A stretch of DNA of 64,000 bases from the NCBI RefSeq assembly GCF_003254395.2, contig NC_037638.1, forward strand, positions 11,801,086 through 11,865,085, given 5' to 3'. The notes below the pieces were generated by a model. That model had not been told where the DNA came from and ran no database searches. It worked only from the letters and a program-made list of their open reading frames with translations. This DNA comes from Apis mellifera (taxonomy: Eukaryota; Arthropoda; Insecta; Hymenoptera; Apidae). How positions within the stretch are numbered: the stretch's first letter is position 1; each line of letters begins with the position of its first letter. Of the stretch, positions 15,801 to 27,008 are shown piece by piece. The position numbers and the translations under genes are program-made.

Positions 15801-17629
15801 TCACCATGTAATAGATAAATATAATAGATATAAACAATAGATGAAGTTGAATATGAATTGCTTTATGTTTAAATTTTATCCCATTATAATTTAGCATTTG
15901 AATATTTGAATTATATTAAATCAATGTTTTTATTTTAATCAAATATAATTCTACTAGATATCTATCAAATCATGTTTTTTCAAAATTATCTAATTACTTG
16001 ATTATTGTTTTATATATTTTTTATATTAAAAAAATTTTAATAGATAATTCTATTATCATTTAATTTATTGTTTAAGATTACTAGAAAAGATTGATTCAAG
16101 GAATTCAAATATTCTAAAAAACATAAAACAAATATTTTTTTTATTTTTTTTATCAAAATTCATTCAAATTCTTTTATCTAAATAATGAACTGAATCTAAT
16201 CTAAAAATATTAGTTTTAACAACAAAGAAATTAAAAAGAATGTAACAATACTTGTTAGTATCATGTTTTTTTTTTTTTGCTAAACAATTATCGTTCCATT
16301 CAATTCTCTAGTCGCTGAGATCAATCTTTTACAGGATTATCAAATATGTTTAAATGCGGTTTCTTTAGATGTACAGATATACCCGCCACCACATTGCGTA
16401 TGAGCGTGGTGACGAGAAGAATCAATTGGTCTGCGATCACGAATACATATTCACATGTACATACTACGGAAGGAAGCGAGAGCGGAAAAAGTGAAGAAAT
16501 GAGAGCGATAAGGAAAGCAGATCGAAGGAAGGAGGAAGGGAATCCAATATAACTGCACACACGTTTATAGGGTCGATGGGAATATATTGGAGCGGATATT
16601 GAAATACTTGTTGGTAGTTTGAGTCGAAGGCGAGAGATGCCTTTCTCGATGCCATCTTGATTGCGCAATCGAGGCATCGGTCCACGAGTACAGAATTTAA
16701 CGATAAAGATCGTACAGATTATAGAATCCTAGACGGGGAACAAAGTCCCCTTCCTACCTATCCTTCTTTCCCAGGTTTTGTGCCTTTATCGGTATTACGA
16801 ACCTCAACTTCTTGTTGTTTACTACATCATTTCCTTAAACGAGATGTTATGTTATACAATTACATTTAGCAATTTAACTTTGTCTTTAAAAATATTTTGT
16901 AGTAATATGGATTTTATTCACTTATCTATTTCATAATTATTTGAAGAAAATATAAGATTAAATTTTTTTTCGAATTGAGTTACATTATAAAAATATAAAT
17001 TATCGAAAATATAATAGAAAATAATGTTATAAAAAATAAATGTTTGCATCTTTGATCTACGAATATCTTGTTTTTTAATATTTCATATTTTGCTCTTTTT
17101 TAATTAAATTTTTATAGAATTTTTATCGATTCGTATGCAATTAAATGACCTCATGCACAGAAATCTTTCATCTATGGTGAAAAGAAATTTTCTTTTTTAA
17201 TAAAAAGAATCATTAATATATAGTTGTATAATTTTTTACAACATTTTATTTCAATAAATAAGAAAAAAAAACTTGAATCAATGAAAATGTTAATAAGAGA
17301 AAAAAAAATTTATATAAATAAGTATTTTTTATTCTACAATATTGAAACAAAATATAAAAGAACTAAAACTATTCAATTTTGTTAAATATTCATTATTAAT
17401 GCATAATTAATGCAAATGTACAACTTTAAACGATTATTTATTGATAAAACTTCCAAGGTATATATAGATATAATAAAATTGTATTATCTATTCAAAAAGT
17501 TCAACAAGTAAGACTAAGAAACAAAAATTGAAAAAGAAAGACAACATTTGAATGATTTTTTACAGTTTCAAAATCGTTGAATTTCTATATATCTTATAAA
17601 AATAAAGAGAGATTAAGGGAGAAGATAGA

Positions 17630-18110
17630 ATTCTCAAGCGCGACCGATTCTGTCGAACGGAAATGCAATTCGGAGCGGCGCCGGCAGTCGAGTCTCAGCT
17701 CGAGTCGACAGATAGATAGAGTCAAGATTCAATTAGCTCTAGCTGTCAACTGCATGATACTCGTCGATTCAATACACCTTCTCGTTCATGTGCTCGCGCA
17801 CATGCTTCTTTTCGTGCGTGTGTAACTGCGTGAGCGTGCGCGCGAAAGCGTACGTCAGTTCGCGTTTCCCGTTTAGCCTCGTAACGTTTTCGATGCCTGA
17901 ATACTTTTGTACGTGTGTGCATATGTGTGCCATCGTTTACATACACGTATATGTTTGATCGTATGAATGAGCTTAGTACACGCGTACATGCTGAAAATTA
18001 CCCCGATCGGGCAACTCGTGAATTTTGGAAATGATTTTACGATCGCGGAATACGAGGGAGTACATAAATTTTCGACGAGCTCGATTGCACCGAATAATGA
18101 GATAGACCAT
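17630..18110. other. CpG-rich island with alternating purine-pyrimidine tract
   Basis: This is one of the most CpG-dense islands of the gene-poor region. It contains GCGGCGCCGGC-type sequence near 17675, a palindromic cluster of CTCGAG/GTCGAC sites near 17690-17710, and an alternating GTGCGTGTGT / GAGCGTGCGCGCG stretch at about 17814-17847 with Z-DNA potential. No coding exon was identified. A promoter or first non-coding exon is possible, but nothing in the sequence proves it. Confidence 0.35.
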
Positions 18111-18338
18111 CTGTCCTAATAGAACCACTGCTGATATTCATATTTCTGATTCATAATATTAAATATAAAAAGCGTTCTAGCTAAATATATATCTATTTAA
18201 TATAATTAATTTCGATTTCAAGATACATATGATTAGTCGAATAAATTATATTAAAATTATGCTGTATATAAAATACTCATTATGTTTAATATTCATTTAC
18301 AGAAATTGTTACTTATATATATATATATAATTTTTATA

Positions 18339-18342
<4 letters not shown>

Positions 18343-18374
<32 letters not shown>
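18343..18374. repeat. (TA)n microsatellite
   Basis: A near-perfect TA dinucleotide run of about 32 bp, with a shorter run just upstream at about 18314-18328. It lies in an AT-rich spacer. Confidence 0.9.
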
Positions 18375-18379
<5 letters not shown>

Positions 18380-19782
18380 CATGTAATTGAATTTATACAT
18401 TGAATTTGTTTATTTTTCATAAGCTTTCGATTAATAATTATTCTTTAATTGAATCCGATTAATATTGTCTCTCTTATTCAATCTTTCTTTTCTTCCTTCG
18501 ACGAAATATGCGATTAATAGGTTTTAACATGATTTTAATTGATCGTCTGTACGAAAAGACTTGGATCCGCTTTTGAATAGCTGTTTTGAATATATGAAAG
18601 AATACCCATGGAAATCTGTGGTAACCGATGTGCGTGTAGGTGATGTAGGTATCACTTATCCAAGAGCGGGGCGATATCAGCCATTTTCAATTTATTTCAA
18701 GGGCCTTTTCGTGGCGGAGGAAAGAAGGGTGCCACGACTGTCGACAGAGAGATACCTATACAAACGACCTTCGACTTCTCTGCTTCCGACCATCTCCGAT
18801 AATCGTAACCAATAGTCGTTTCGTTCACGATATTATGGAATTAAAATTATTTCGATTCAAATACGGTCAAATGTTTTCTTGATGTTTGTGATTATAAATG
18901 ACATATCAACGTTATCATACGTAATGATTGAAGTATCGATATTATTTTATATACTTTTATTATGTTTTAAATAATATATGGAATAATATTTATATGAAAA
19001 AAATATTTTATTTTAAAGAAAGTATCTTTCAATATTTTTTTTTCTTATACAATAATAAAATCTTTTCATAAATTTTTATATTACTGTTATTGTAATTCAG
19101 TTTATTTTTTATAATATAAAAATTATAGTTACTTTTTTTTTAAACATTGGTATTGTTATTATATCTAATATAAATTATTAAATTTTTTAATATAAAATTC
19201 GCAGATTATAATACAAACATAATGAAATTGTAAAAAATATAAATATAAATATATTTTATTTTAATTCGTTTTCAATCACTTTTTTAAAGGGTGAATGATA
19301 CTTGCCTTTTGATAATATTGCAAAATGATGGTTAAGTAGCTGCACGCTTGAAAACCATTTCAAACTAGAGTACTTAAAAACCTTCCGATATTCTCGTTAA
19401 TTTCCTACAAATGCATCCTCGAAATGTACATACAAAATATGCTGGTAAAATTAATCCGCCGCAAGTACTAAGGTAGTAATAAGTGTGAGCAAAAAAAAGT
19501 CCGAGGAAAGAACCATTTCCAAATCGTCGTGTACGTTTTACTTTCTATTCACATTCATATAACCGTAAAACCATAAAAATAAGCAATACATGATTTTTTA
19601 ATTCTGTAACATTAAATTTATTTAATTTATTTTTAATTAATATACTCAACAAATATATTAAATATACCAATAATTTTTTTAACAATAGATAACGAATATA
19701 ATCACATTTCATCATCATAAAATCAAAAGCATACAGATGAAAAAATGCATTATAAGAAACGTGAAAACAAAATGAGAGAATA

Positions 19783-19807
19783 AGAGCGAGAGAGAGAGAG
19801 AGAGAGG
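19783..19807. repeat. (GA)n tract at the edge of a GC-richer island
   Basis: GA repeats (GAGCGAGAGAGAG and onward) begin a GC-richer island that ends with a CT tract about 270 bp away. GAGA-type tracts are common in insect promoters, but no transcript start could be shown. Confidence 0.8.
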
Positions 19808-20066
19808 GCGTTGCGGCCACAGAATTATTGAACCCCATTGCAAATGTGGGAGAACAGTTAGGGGAAGGAAAAAGGGAAAGGGGGCGGAAAGAGACGTGGG
19901 AGGTGGATGGGAGCAAGAGAGTTGTAAAAATAACGCAGTTAATTAGCAGCAAACCACTTTAGCGAGCTCGAGCCCAGTGCACACACTGTAATAAGCAAAG
20001 AACAACTCACGGGCGAAAAACGCCCTCGAACGCGAGGCAACTGAAACGCGCCAAGGCCCAGACGAG

Positions 20067-20100
20067 CCTCTCTCTTTCTCTCTCTCTCTCTCTTTTTTTC
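20067..20100. repeat. (CT)n tract, inverted relative to the upstream (GA)n
   Basis: A CT-rich microsatellite (CTCTCTCTTTCTCTCTCTC and onward) runs into poly-T. It is the complement of the GA tract near 19.79 kb, so together they could pair as a long inverted repeat or act as two GAGA-factor sites. Confidence 0.8.
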
Positions 20101-21399
20101 TCCCTTTTTCTTTTCGTTTCTGTTTTGCTTTTCTCGCCCTTTCTTCTTTCTGCTCATGCTCCACTCCATCTTTCCGACTCGCTTTCTGTTGCGTACTGTT
20201 TCCTCCTTTACCGGCTGTTCTACCGAGTCAAGCATAAACAACGGACGTTTTAACAATTTCGCTGTTGCATACCGCTTCGAAATTTATTGTGCTAGAAAAA
20301 AACGCTCCTTAACGAAGGTTTATTTGTTTCGAAATTTTCTCCGTTTAATTCGAGAATTAATTTTCTTATTTTATAATTTGTTATTTTTTTTCATAAGAAT
20401 AACAAATATAGAATATTTTAATTGTTAATTGATTTCACGAATCATTTATTATTATATTATATATATATATATATTATATTATATATATATATGTTACGAA
20501 AAATTAAAAATATAAATAATTGTTTCTAATATTTGATAAAATCAACTTTAAATTTTAAAGTGATGGTTCTTAAAATGTTATTTGTATATCAGAAAAAATT
20601 ATTTTATTTTAATATTTTTAAAAAAGAAAAATATTATATATTAAAAAAAAATTTGATAAAAATAGAAAAATTTTTAAATAAAGATAAAATTTAGGAAGAT
20701 TATTTAAGGTAGTAAAAATGTAGATGTCAGGAGTTACCATATGCACAATCATAAAAGATAAAATCGATTTAAGAAATAGATAGTTTGTGAAACTGCAATC
20801 ATTGTTTTACCAACTACAATAATTTGTCAGAAAAAATTAAATTAGTAAATGATACCACAATATTCCCATACTGCCGGAAAGCAGTAACGAACAAAAAGGA
20901 CAAAGAAAAAAAAATAAGATTTAGAAGAGTGAAACAGAGAAAGAGAATAGTATTGTTTCACGCCTCGTGAATTTCAACCGTTTGAAATCCAGGTGGAAAT
21001 AATACAACTTTGCGTTCCTTATTAAGGATCAAAGGAAACCTACCCCAATCTCGATTTCAAGGTCCTCCATTTCCCTTTTCTCTTCCAATCTCTCTTATTT
21101 TTTTCGATATGCACATTAGATAAGTAATTCAGGCAAAATGTCGGATATACGTCGCTATTAAAACCATTTATGATAATATCTACTCGTCTTTTTTTATCTT
21201 GATTCTGTAAAGGATGTTATTCTTATTCTTATCAAAGGATCTCATCTTTATCAAAAATTAAGAGATTAATATATTTTTTATTATTTTAATATTATTTTAT
21301 TACAATATTTATACAATTTCGTTTATATATATTTATTAAATAAATTGTTATATGTTTTATATATATATATATATATGAAATCATCTATTAAATTAACAT

Positions 21400-21934
21400 T
21401 TATAAACTTTTAATTCTCTTCATTTCTCGATAGAGTACTTTAGCTTGAACTAAAACATGCAATTTCATGAAACTAATATGATAATAATACAAATAAATTC
21501 ATAATTATAAATTTTCAAAATAAACTTACCATAAGGATCAAAATATACTTCTTCCAATTTGTTAGCTACTCTGTCTCGAATTCTTATAAGCTTGTGACCA
21601 CTTGCTATACTTTCTACTAATACTAAAATTTTTCTGAAAATTAAATGTATGTTATAATATTATTATATTTTATAATACGTTCATAATACAATTATTGAAT
21701 AAATATAAATATATGATTACATATATATACAGAAAAAAACATTTTTTACAATGAATTGCTCGTTTTTGAAATTAAATTATTATATTAATATTGATATAAA
21801 CATCTCATTATATACAAACTAACCTTACTTTTATTTTTAAAATTAAACTATATATTAATTAATCCATACTTACTTGCTTTTATTTTTTTTTAATAAAATA
21901 TTGGTTAAAAACATGATTTTAAATATTTATATAT
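21400..21934 (-). CDS. mRpL33: Mitochondrial ribosomal protein bL33m
   Basis: This is a small gene in three exons: 21894-21934, 21530-21633 and 21400-21449, all flanked by GT/AG. It encodes 64 aa. The product starts MFLTNILLKK, carries LVLVESIASGHKLIRIRDR and KLEEVYFDPY in the middle, and ends YREMKRIKSL. This is the bL33 pattern: a basic N-terminus, the central V-SxxSGH segment, FDP, and a basic tail. It is a component of the large mitochondrial ribosomal subunit. The length matches animal mRpL33 (about 65 aa), and all three phases close (41+104+50 nt). The exons are too short to show as a long ORF. Cdt1 lies upstream on the same strand, 2.3 kb away. Unlike bacterial L33, no zinc-binding cysteine pairs remain, as is usual for the mitochondrial form. 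Confidence 0.92.
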
Positions 21935-24221
21935 ATGTATATGTATAACTTTTTTATATCACAGAAAAACTTCTGTAAGTATAAATCAACTTAATAATAG
22001 AGGTTAGAATATGCTGAAATTTATACCATTGTGCCATCTATTGAATAATTAGAAAAACAATCTATATTTATCAAATGTAGATAAATGAAATATTTTTTTT
22101 TATAGATAGTACATTTTTTATTAATATAACATACTATATATGAATAGATTAAATATAAAAAATAAATTTATTATTCAATATAAATTATAAATGTATTTTT
22201 ATATCATATATCGAAAACTATATAATTTTTTTTATTTTTCTCAAATCATTAACGATGTTATCGATTTATAATGGAATTAGTTAATAGCGCTATTATAGTA
22301 CTACAGATAAGAATTGTAATTAATTTGCAAAATCTTTCAAATCAGCAAAATTTTTCTTGCAAATATTATTTTTACATAAAATAAAACTTTTACAAAATTT
22401 TTACCAAATTAAATAATAGAATTTTGAAAATAATTTTCGGTAAATTCTATTTCCGTTTCATTGATTAGATTTCATTTTATTAAAAAAATATGTATATATT
22501 ACATTCATATGATAATTGTTATTAGAATTAAAGTTACAAAATCTGCTCGATTTTTGTGCTTAATTTTTTCTACTATTAAAATATGCTTCATTTTTGCTCT
22601 CAATTTAACAATTATATTAGCGAGATTTCTGTTATCAATCTGTTTTCGCAGATTTTATTATATTTTTATCAATTTAATAACAGATATAAATGTAACAAAT
22701 CTTACATAAAATAAACAATCTTTTATTGACAGTACGGCAAAATTTATTGTTCAGGGATTTAACTATATAATAATTGAATATTAATTGAATTCATTTTCAT
22801 TTTTTTTTTTAAATATAATATATTTTAATCTTTTAATAAAAATATAAAAATAAAAAAATAAAGATATAGAAATAAAAAATGGAAATATAAAAATAGATAT
22901 TATTTATAATGTATCTCTAGAAACTCCTAAAACATAATGTATTGTTTAACCATTTTAAATATTTAAATGTGTTTACAAAATAATTTAAAACATTTAATTC
23001 TTAATACTATATTATTATATATTTCTCTGCATTTTATCATTTAATTTCTTAATTTGAAATTGTTTCATATATAAATTATTAAATATTCGAAAAAAATATT
23101 ATAGATATTATTTTGAAAAAATATTAAATTTAAAAATTTAAAAAAAAATTTTATTTTTAGAAATATAATTTAAATATATTATCCAATTTTCATCATGAAT
23201 TAATTAATTCATAAATTGTAATCAATTTGAAATATTGATTTTAAAATAAATTATAAATATTTTTTATAATTTTTAAAAATATTTTATTAAAATAATTTCA
23301 AAATAAAAGTTTACTTACTTAATCCTAATCGTTTAATAAAAGCAACTTTTGTAATAAAAAAATTATGAAAAATAATATAAAATATAAGCAATTATTTGTT
23401 TTTTATTTACTTATTTCAATATATGGTTATATAAGTATTAATGTATATAGTTATATAATCATATAAAATAATGCAATATATTTATATATAGACATTCTAT
23501 TTTTTACTTTTAATTTTATATTCGAATGTAATTTTAATTCCAATAATTACTTTTCAATAATATTCCAATTCAAATTAATAACAATGATATTAAAATAAGA
23601 ATATAAAAAGATTCTAATATTTTTAAGATATAGGACAAAAAAATGAATTGAATATTAAATTTATTTTGTACCTCATCTGTGGTACTATTTACAATTTTAA
23701 TATTATTTTTTATTTTATATATAACATTGTGACATTTATATAAGAAAAAGAAATTAAACAGTTTCATATTACAATGTTTTAATAATTTGATTACAATACG
23801 TAATTAATATTTTATGCATATTTCTGCAAATTTCTAGTAATGATTTAATAATAATAATAACCAATGTATAAGTTAGTGGATTTTTAAGATAAAAAAATAA
23901 TAATAAAGTATAAATACTTATAGTATTGTAATTGTAATTGTATCATAGTAAATTTGTTTGTAAATGTTTTTATAAAAAATATAATTTATTATGTTTATTA
24001 TTATAAATTATATATTTGTCAATTAAGAAAAAAAAATTATTTTTTTTAATCAAAATTATTTCTTGAAACAAAATTTTTTCAAAATATAGAATGATTATAA
24101 TTAGTACCAAATATATTACAAAATACGAACGAAATTATTATAATTAAAATATATAAATTAATGCAATTGATACAAATCATAATTTAAAACAAGAATGAAA
24201 TCAATCATTTTATAATAGATA
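21935..24221. other. AT-rich intergenic region, mRpL33 to Cdt1
   Basis: This is 2.3 kb of strongly AT-rich sequence. It has an 82-codon plus-strand ORF at 22461-22709 made almost entirely of Ile, Phe, Leu and Lys codons, which looks like an open AT-rich frame rather than a gene. It must hold the mRpL33 promoter and the Cdt1 3' end. No other feature was seen. Confidence 0.6.
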
Positions 24222-26833
24222 TCATGATGATTTTACTTTGTTATTAGCCATAATTTCTAATCTTTTTACTATTTTCGTAAGATCGATTTCTTTTTGTAAT
24301 TTTAAATAATCTATTTTTCGTACATTATGTATGCTAGTCCATGTGGGTAACAGTTTACACAATAGACGTATATGTTCTTCCAGGTCAGCAGAAGTTAATT
24401 TTGCTCTAAATGAGTTTTCTAATTTTGTAATTACAAATTCCAATGTCAAAATCCCTTTCTTTTCAGCTACAAAAATATTACGTAAAATTTTAACTAATTC
24501 AGGTAATCTTGAATACATTACAGCCTCTTTTTCAGCATTTGGTGTACGTGTCATAGCTTCTAATGCTTTGGCAGCTTGTTTAGCTCGAACCTAACGAATA
24601 ATAACAATTATTTTATTAAAATATAAATAAAATAATATAATAAGAGACAAAAATGAAAATATTTACTTTTTCAAGAAGAGCCTTTGGTATGCCTTTAAGA
24701 GCTGTACTGAGATGATTGTTTTGTACAATAGGTGTAATAGGTGGAGTATCCATAACAGTAATATTAATCTTTCTTATATTCTCCTCTGTTTGAGTTGAAT
24801 TATTTACTTCATTCTTTTCTGAAGAAACAGTTTTAGATGTCATCTTTGCTTCTGCTAATCGTTGCAATGCCTTTTCCATGCGAGTACCGCAATTGAATAA
24901 TGATTTTGCTTTATCTAAAAAAATTTATAAAAATTAGTTATAAAATATATATAATTTTAAAATATAAAATAAATATAAAAGACATATTTATATTCTATTT
25001 CTATTCTTACCAAGAACATCTTTTGCAGTTGTAATTTTCTCAACATGAGGTGGTTGAGGTAAATCAGATTGTTCAATTGGTTTGCAACTTTCTACATCAA
25101 ATTCAGGATGCCAACGAACAATTTTTTCTTTTGGTACATGCATTGGTGTTTCCAAATTAAGTAAAAATTTTTCATGTTCATCTTTTACTTTATCTACAAT
25201 CAAAAAATAATATATGTTAATATAAAATAAAATTAAATAATAAATATAAAAATAAATTCAATACCAAGTAAGATATTATAAAATTTTCTTCGTCTTTCAA
25301 GTAATATTCGTGGTCCCATACTAGCTTCAGATGCTGTTTTTAAAACATCATCTGAATCTGGGGTATTCCTTCCATCTTTTTCTTCAACAAAAGGTATAAG
25401 AATTAATTCAAATTTATCTTGTTTTGATGTTGAACCAAATGTACGATGTTTTTCCTGACAATAATTGTATGCATCTGGATAAATGGTTTTGATTTGTGCT
25501 AGATGTTCTAATGTGAAATTTTTACGCAATAATTCTTGAATTGCAGGTTTTAGTTTTTTAAAAGTTATTGTTTCTTTGCGATTGAATAGCATTGCAGAAA
25601 TCTATACAATTAATAAAACAATATATAGTAAAAAATTTACAAAAAATATTTTTATATTTTTTATGTACAAAATAATACTTACTGTATCTAAACATCTGAA
25701 TGCCTCTGCCAAGAATCTATAATGGTATGGTAATGGTAAAGCAGGAGTGCCACTTTCAGCAAGTGATAAATATTGTTGATAAGCTGGTGTTTTAATTGGA
25801 CTACTTTTCACTGGACTAGGAGGTGTGTCTTTAGGTTCAAATAAAATTCTGCGTTGAGGACTAGCATTCATTAATTGTTTATTTTTCAAAGGACTCAATA
25901 TTGTTTTGATTGGAGATTTATGTGCTTTCTGTGGACTATATAAATAATATAAATATTATTAATAAAATATAACATAATATTATTAATAAAAAAAAACAAA
26001 AAAAAAAAAATATTTAAATCATAAAATATGATTTCATATATATCTTACCTAATTGGTATCTCAAGTTGAATCTTTTCAAATTTCTGTATCTGCGGTTTAA
26101 TATCATTTTGTTTATGAAATTGTTCTAATCTTTGTTCACAATTTTTGAAACGTGCAATAGAAGCTTTTAATTCCATAAGCCTAGAAGACTTATTAATCTT
26201 ATTTTTTATTTCATTAAGGGATAACTCTTGTTTTGCCAAATTATCCATACTAGAACCTTTTTTTGGTGTTGTGAAATTAATTGATAACTGATCGTTTAAA
26301 ATATTTGTAGTTGAATTTTTAGCAGCATCATCTATTTTAGATGTTCCTGGAAGTTTCTTTTTTGGACTTAATGCACCTTTCTTTTCAAATAATACTTTCT
26401 TTTCATCTAAATCTTCTGCGATTTTTTGAAAACTTTCTCTGATATCTACCTGTCCTTCTTGACCAGATAATTTTCGTGAACGTGTGACTCGAGTACGAAC
26501 ATTATGTTTAAGTGTTTTTTGAATATTTGATTTAGGAGAATCAAATTGAATATTCCGAACAACTGAATTTGATTTTAAAGTACGATTATTCATCGATTCT
26601 TTTCCAGGTACAAAAATAACCTTTGGACTTGTACCCATTATTTTTTCTTCTTGAATTGAAATTAATGTTTCGGATAATTCGGAATTATCCTTATTTATTG
26701 ATGTTCGATTTTGATTACTCACCAATTTCGATTGTTCTTGATCAAGAAGCAAAACCTTTGCTTTGCTTCGCAAATCGTCAGTTGCTTGTCGTTTACGCGT
26801 ATTAAAATACGCCGTTACTGATGGTTGAGACAT
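24222..26833 (-). CDS. Cdt1: DNA replication licensing factor Cdt1 (double parked)
   Basis: Cdt1 loads the MCM2-7 helicase onto ORC/Cdc6-marked origins in the nucleus and is blocked by geminin. There are six exons: 26049-26833, 25683-25935, 25265-25601, 25011-25193, 24667-24914 and 24222-24590. They close in phase and give 724 aa. Residues 3-10 (QPSVTAYF) form a PCNA-interacting PIP box with Lys14 at the +4 position, the CRL4-Cdt2 degron arrangement. The usual TD pair is T-A here. Residues about 262-315 hold six Ser-Pro-x-Lys/Arg CDK sites. The geminin-binding winged helix starts near residue 314 (LPYHYRFLAEAFRCLDT, then FTLEHLAQIKTIYPDAY). The C-terminal winged helix for MCM binding occupies the last about 120 residues (MYSRLPELVKILRNIF). 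The size resembles fly Dup more than shorter vertebrate Cdt1. Two E2F-like sites lie upstream. Confidence 0.95.
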
Positions 26834-26849
26834 CTTTTTTTATATACGA

Positions 26850-26875
26850 ATATATATATATATATATATATATAT
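26850..26875. repeat. (TA)n microsatellite in the Cdt1 5' leader
   Basis: A TA dinucleotide run lies about 17 bp upstream of the Cdt1 start codon, so it is probably in the 5' UTR or proximal promoter. Confidence 0.9.
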
Positions 26876-26973
26876 GTAATATAAGAAATCCGTTAAGATT
26901 TTCAAAATTTTAATAAATTGCAATTAAGTCTCAAATCGCCATAACAGTTATCTATATCAACACCAAACTGTGT

Positions 26974-27008
26974 AAAATCCCGCCTCTTTTACCAATTTAC
27001 GCGCCAAA
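26974..27008 (-). promoter_or_regulatory. Paired E2F-like sites upstream of Cdt1
   Basis: GCGCCAAA at 27001-27008 is the complement of TTTGGCGC, a full match to the E2F consensus TTTSSCGC. AAAATCCCGCC at 26974-26984 contains a second E2F-like core. They lie about 140-175 bp upstream of the Cdt1 ATG, in a small GC-richer patch of otherwise AT-rich DNA. Cdt1 is an established E2F target at G1/S in animals. Binding here is inferred. Confidence 0.6.

Larger units (their letters stand above)
853..21399. other. Long gene-poor region with alternating GC-rich islands
   Basis: No coding gene could be supported in these 20.5 kb. Short ORFs occur mainly in the GC-richer islands, often on both strands at once. 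They lack recognisable domains and supporting splice sites. The sequence alternates between CpG-containing islands of about 300-700 bp and AT-rich spacers. By eye the islands centre near 1.0, 2.0, 3.0, 4.35, 5.0, 6.0, 7.1, 8.1, 9.1, 10.0, 10.8, 11.7, 12.8, 13.6, 14.65, 15.4, 16.5, 17.8, 18.7, 19.8 and 21.0 kb. It could be intergenic regulatory DNA or a giant intron of a gene whose exons lie outside. Confidence 0.6.

Noticed and set aside
19455..19485. Resemblance of a CTTAGTACTTGCGGC-like stretch (minus strand) to miR-252
   Set aside because: Only part of the mature sequence matches, with mismatches inside it, and no precursor hairpin was evident.
19939..20256. 105-codon minus-strand ORF, rich in Lys, Arg and Glu
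   Set aside because: It is the translation of a GA/CT-rich tract; charged low-complexity residues follow from the repeat. No domain or splice support.
22461..22709. 82-codon hydrophobic plus-strand ORF
   Set aside because: Composition is that of open AT-rich sequence (Ile, Phe, Leu, Lys); no family match. A nuclear mitochondrial insertion was considered but no mitochondrial gene could be recognised.
26623..26805. 60-codon ORF antisense to Cdt1 exon 1
   Set aside because: Shadow frame of a real exon with no independent support.
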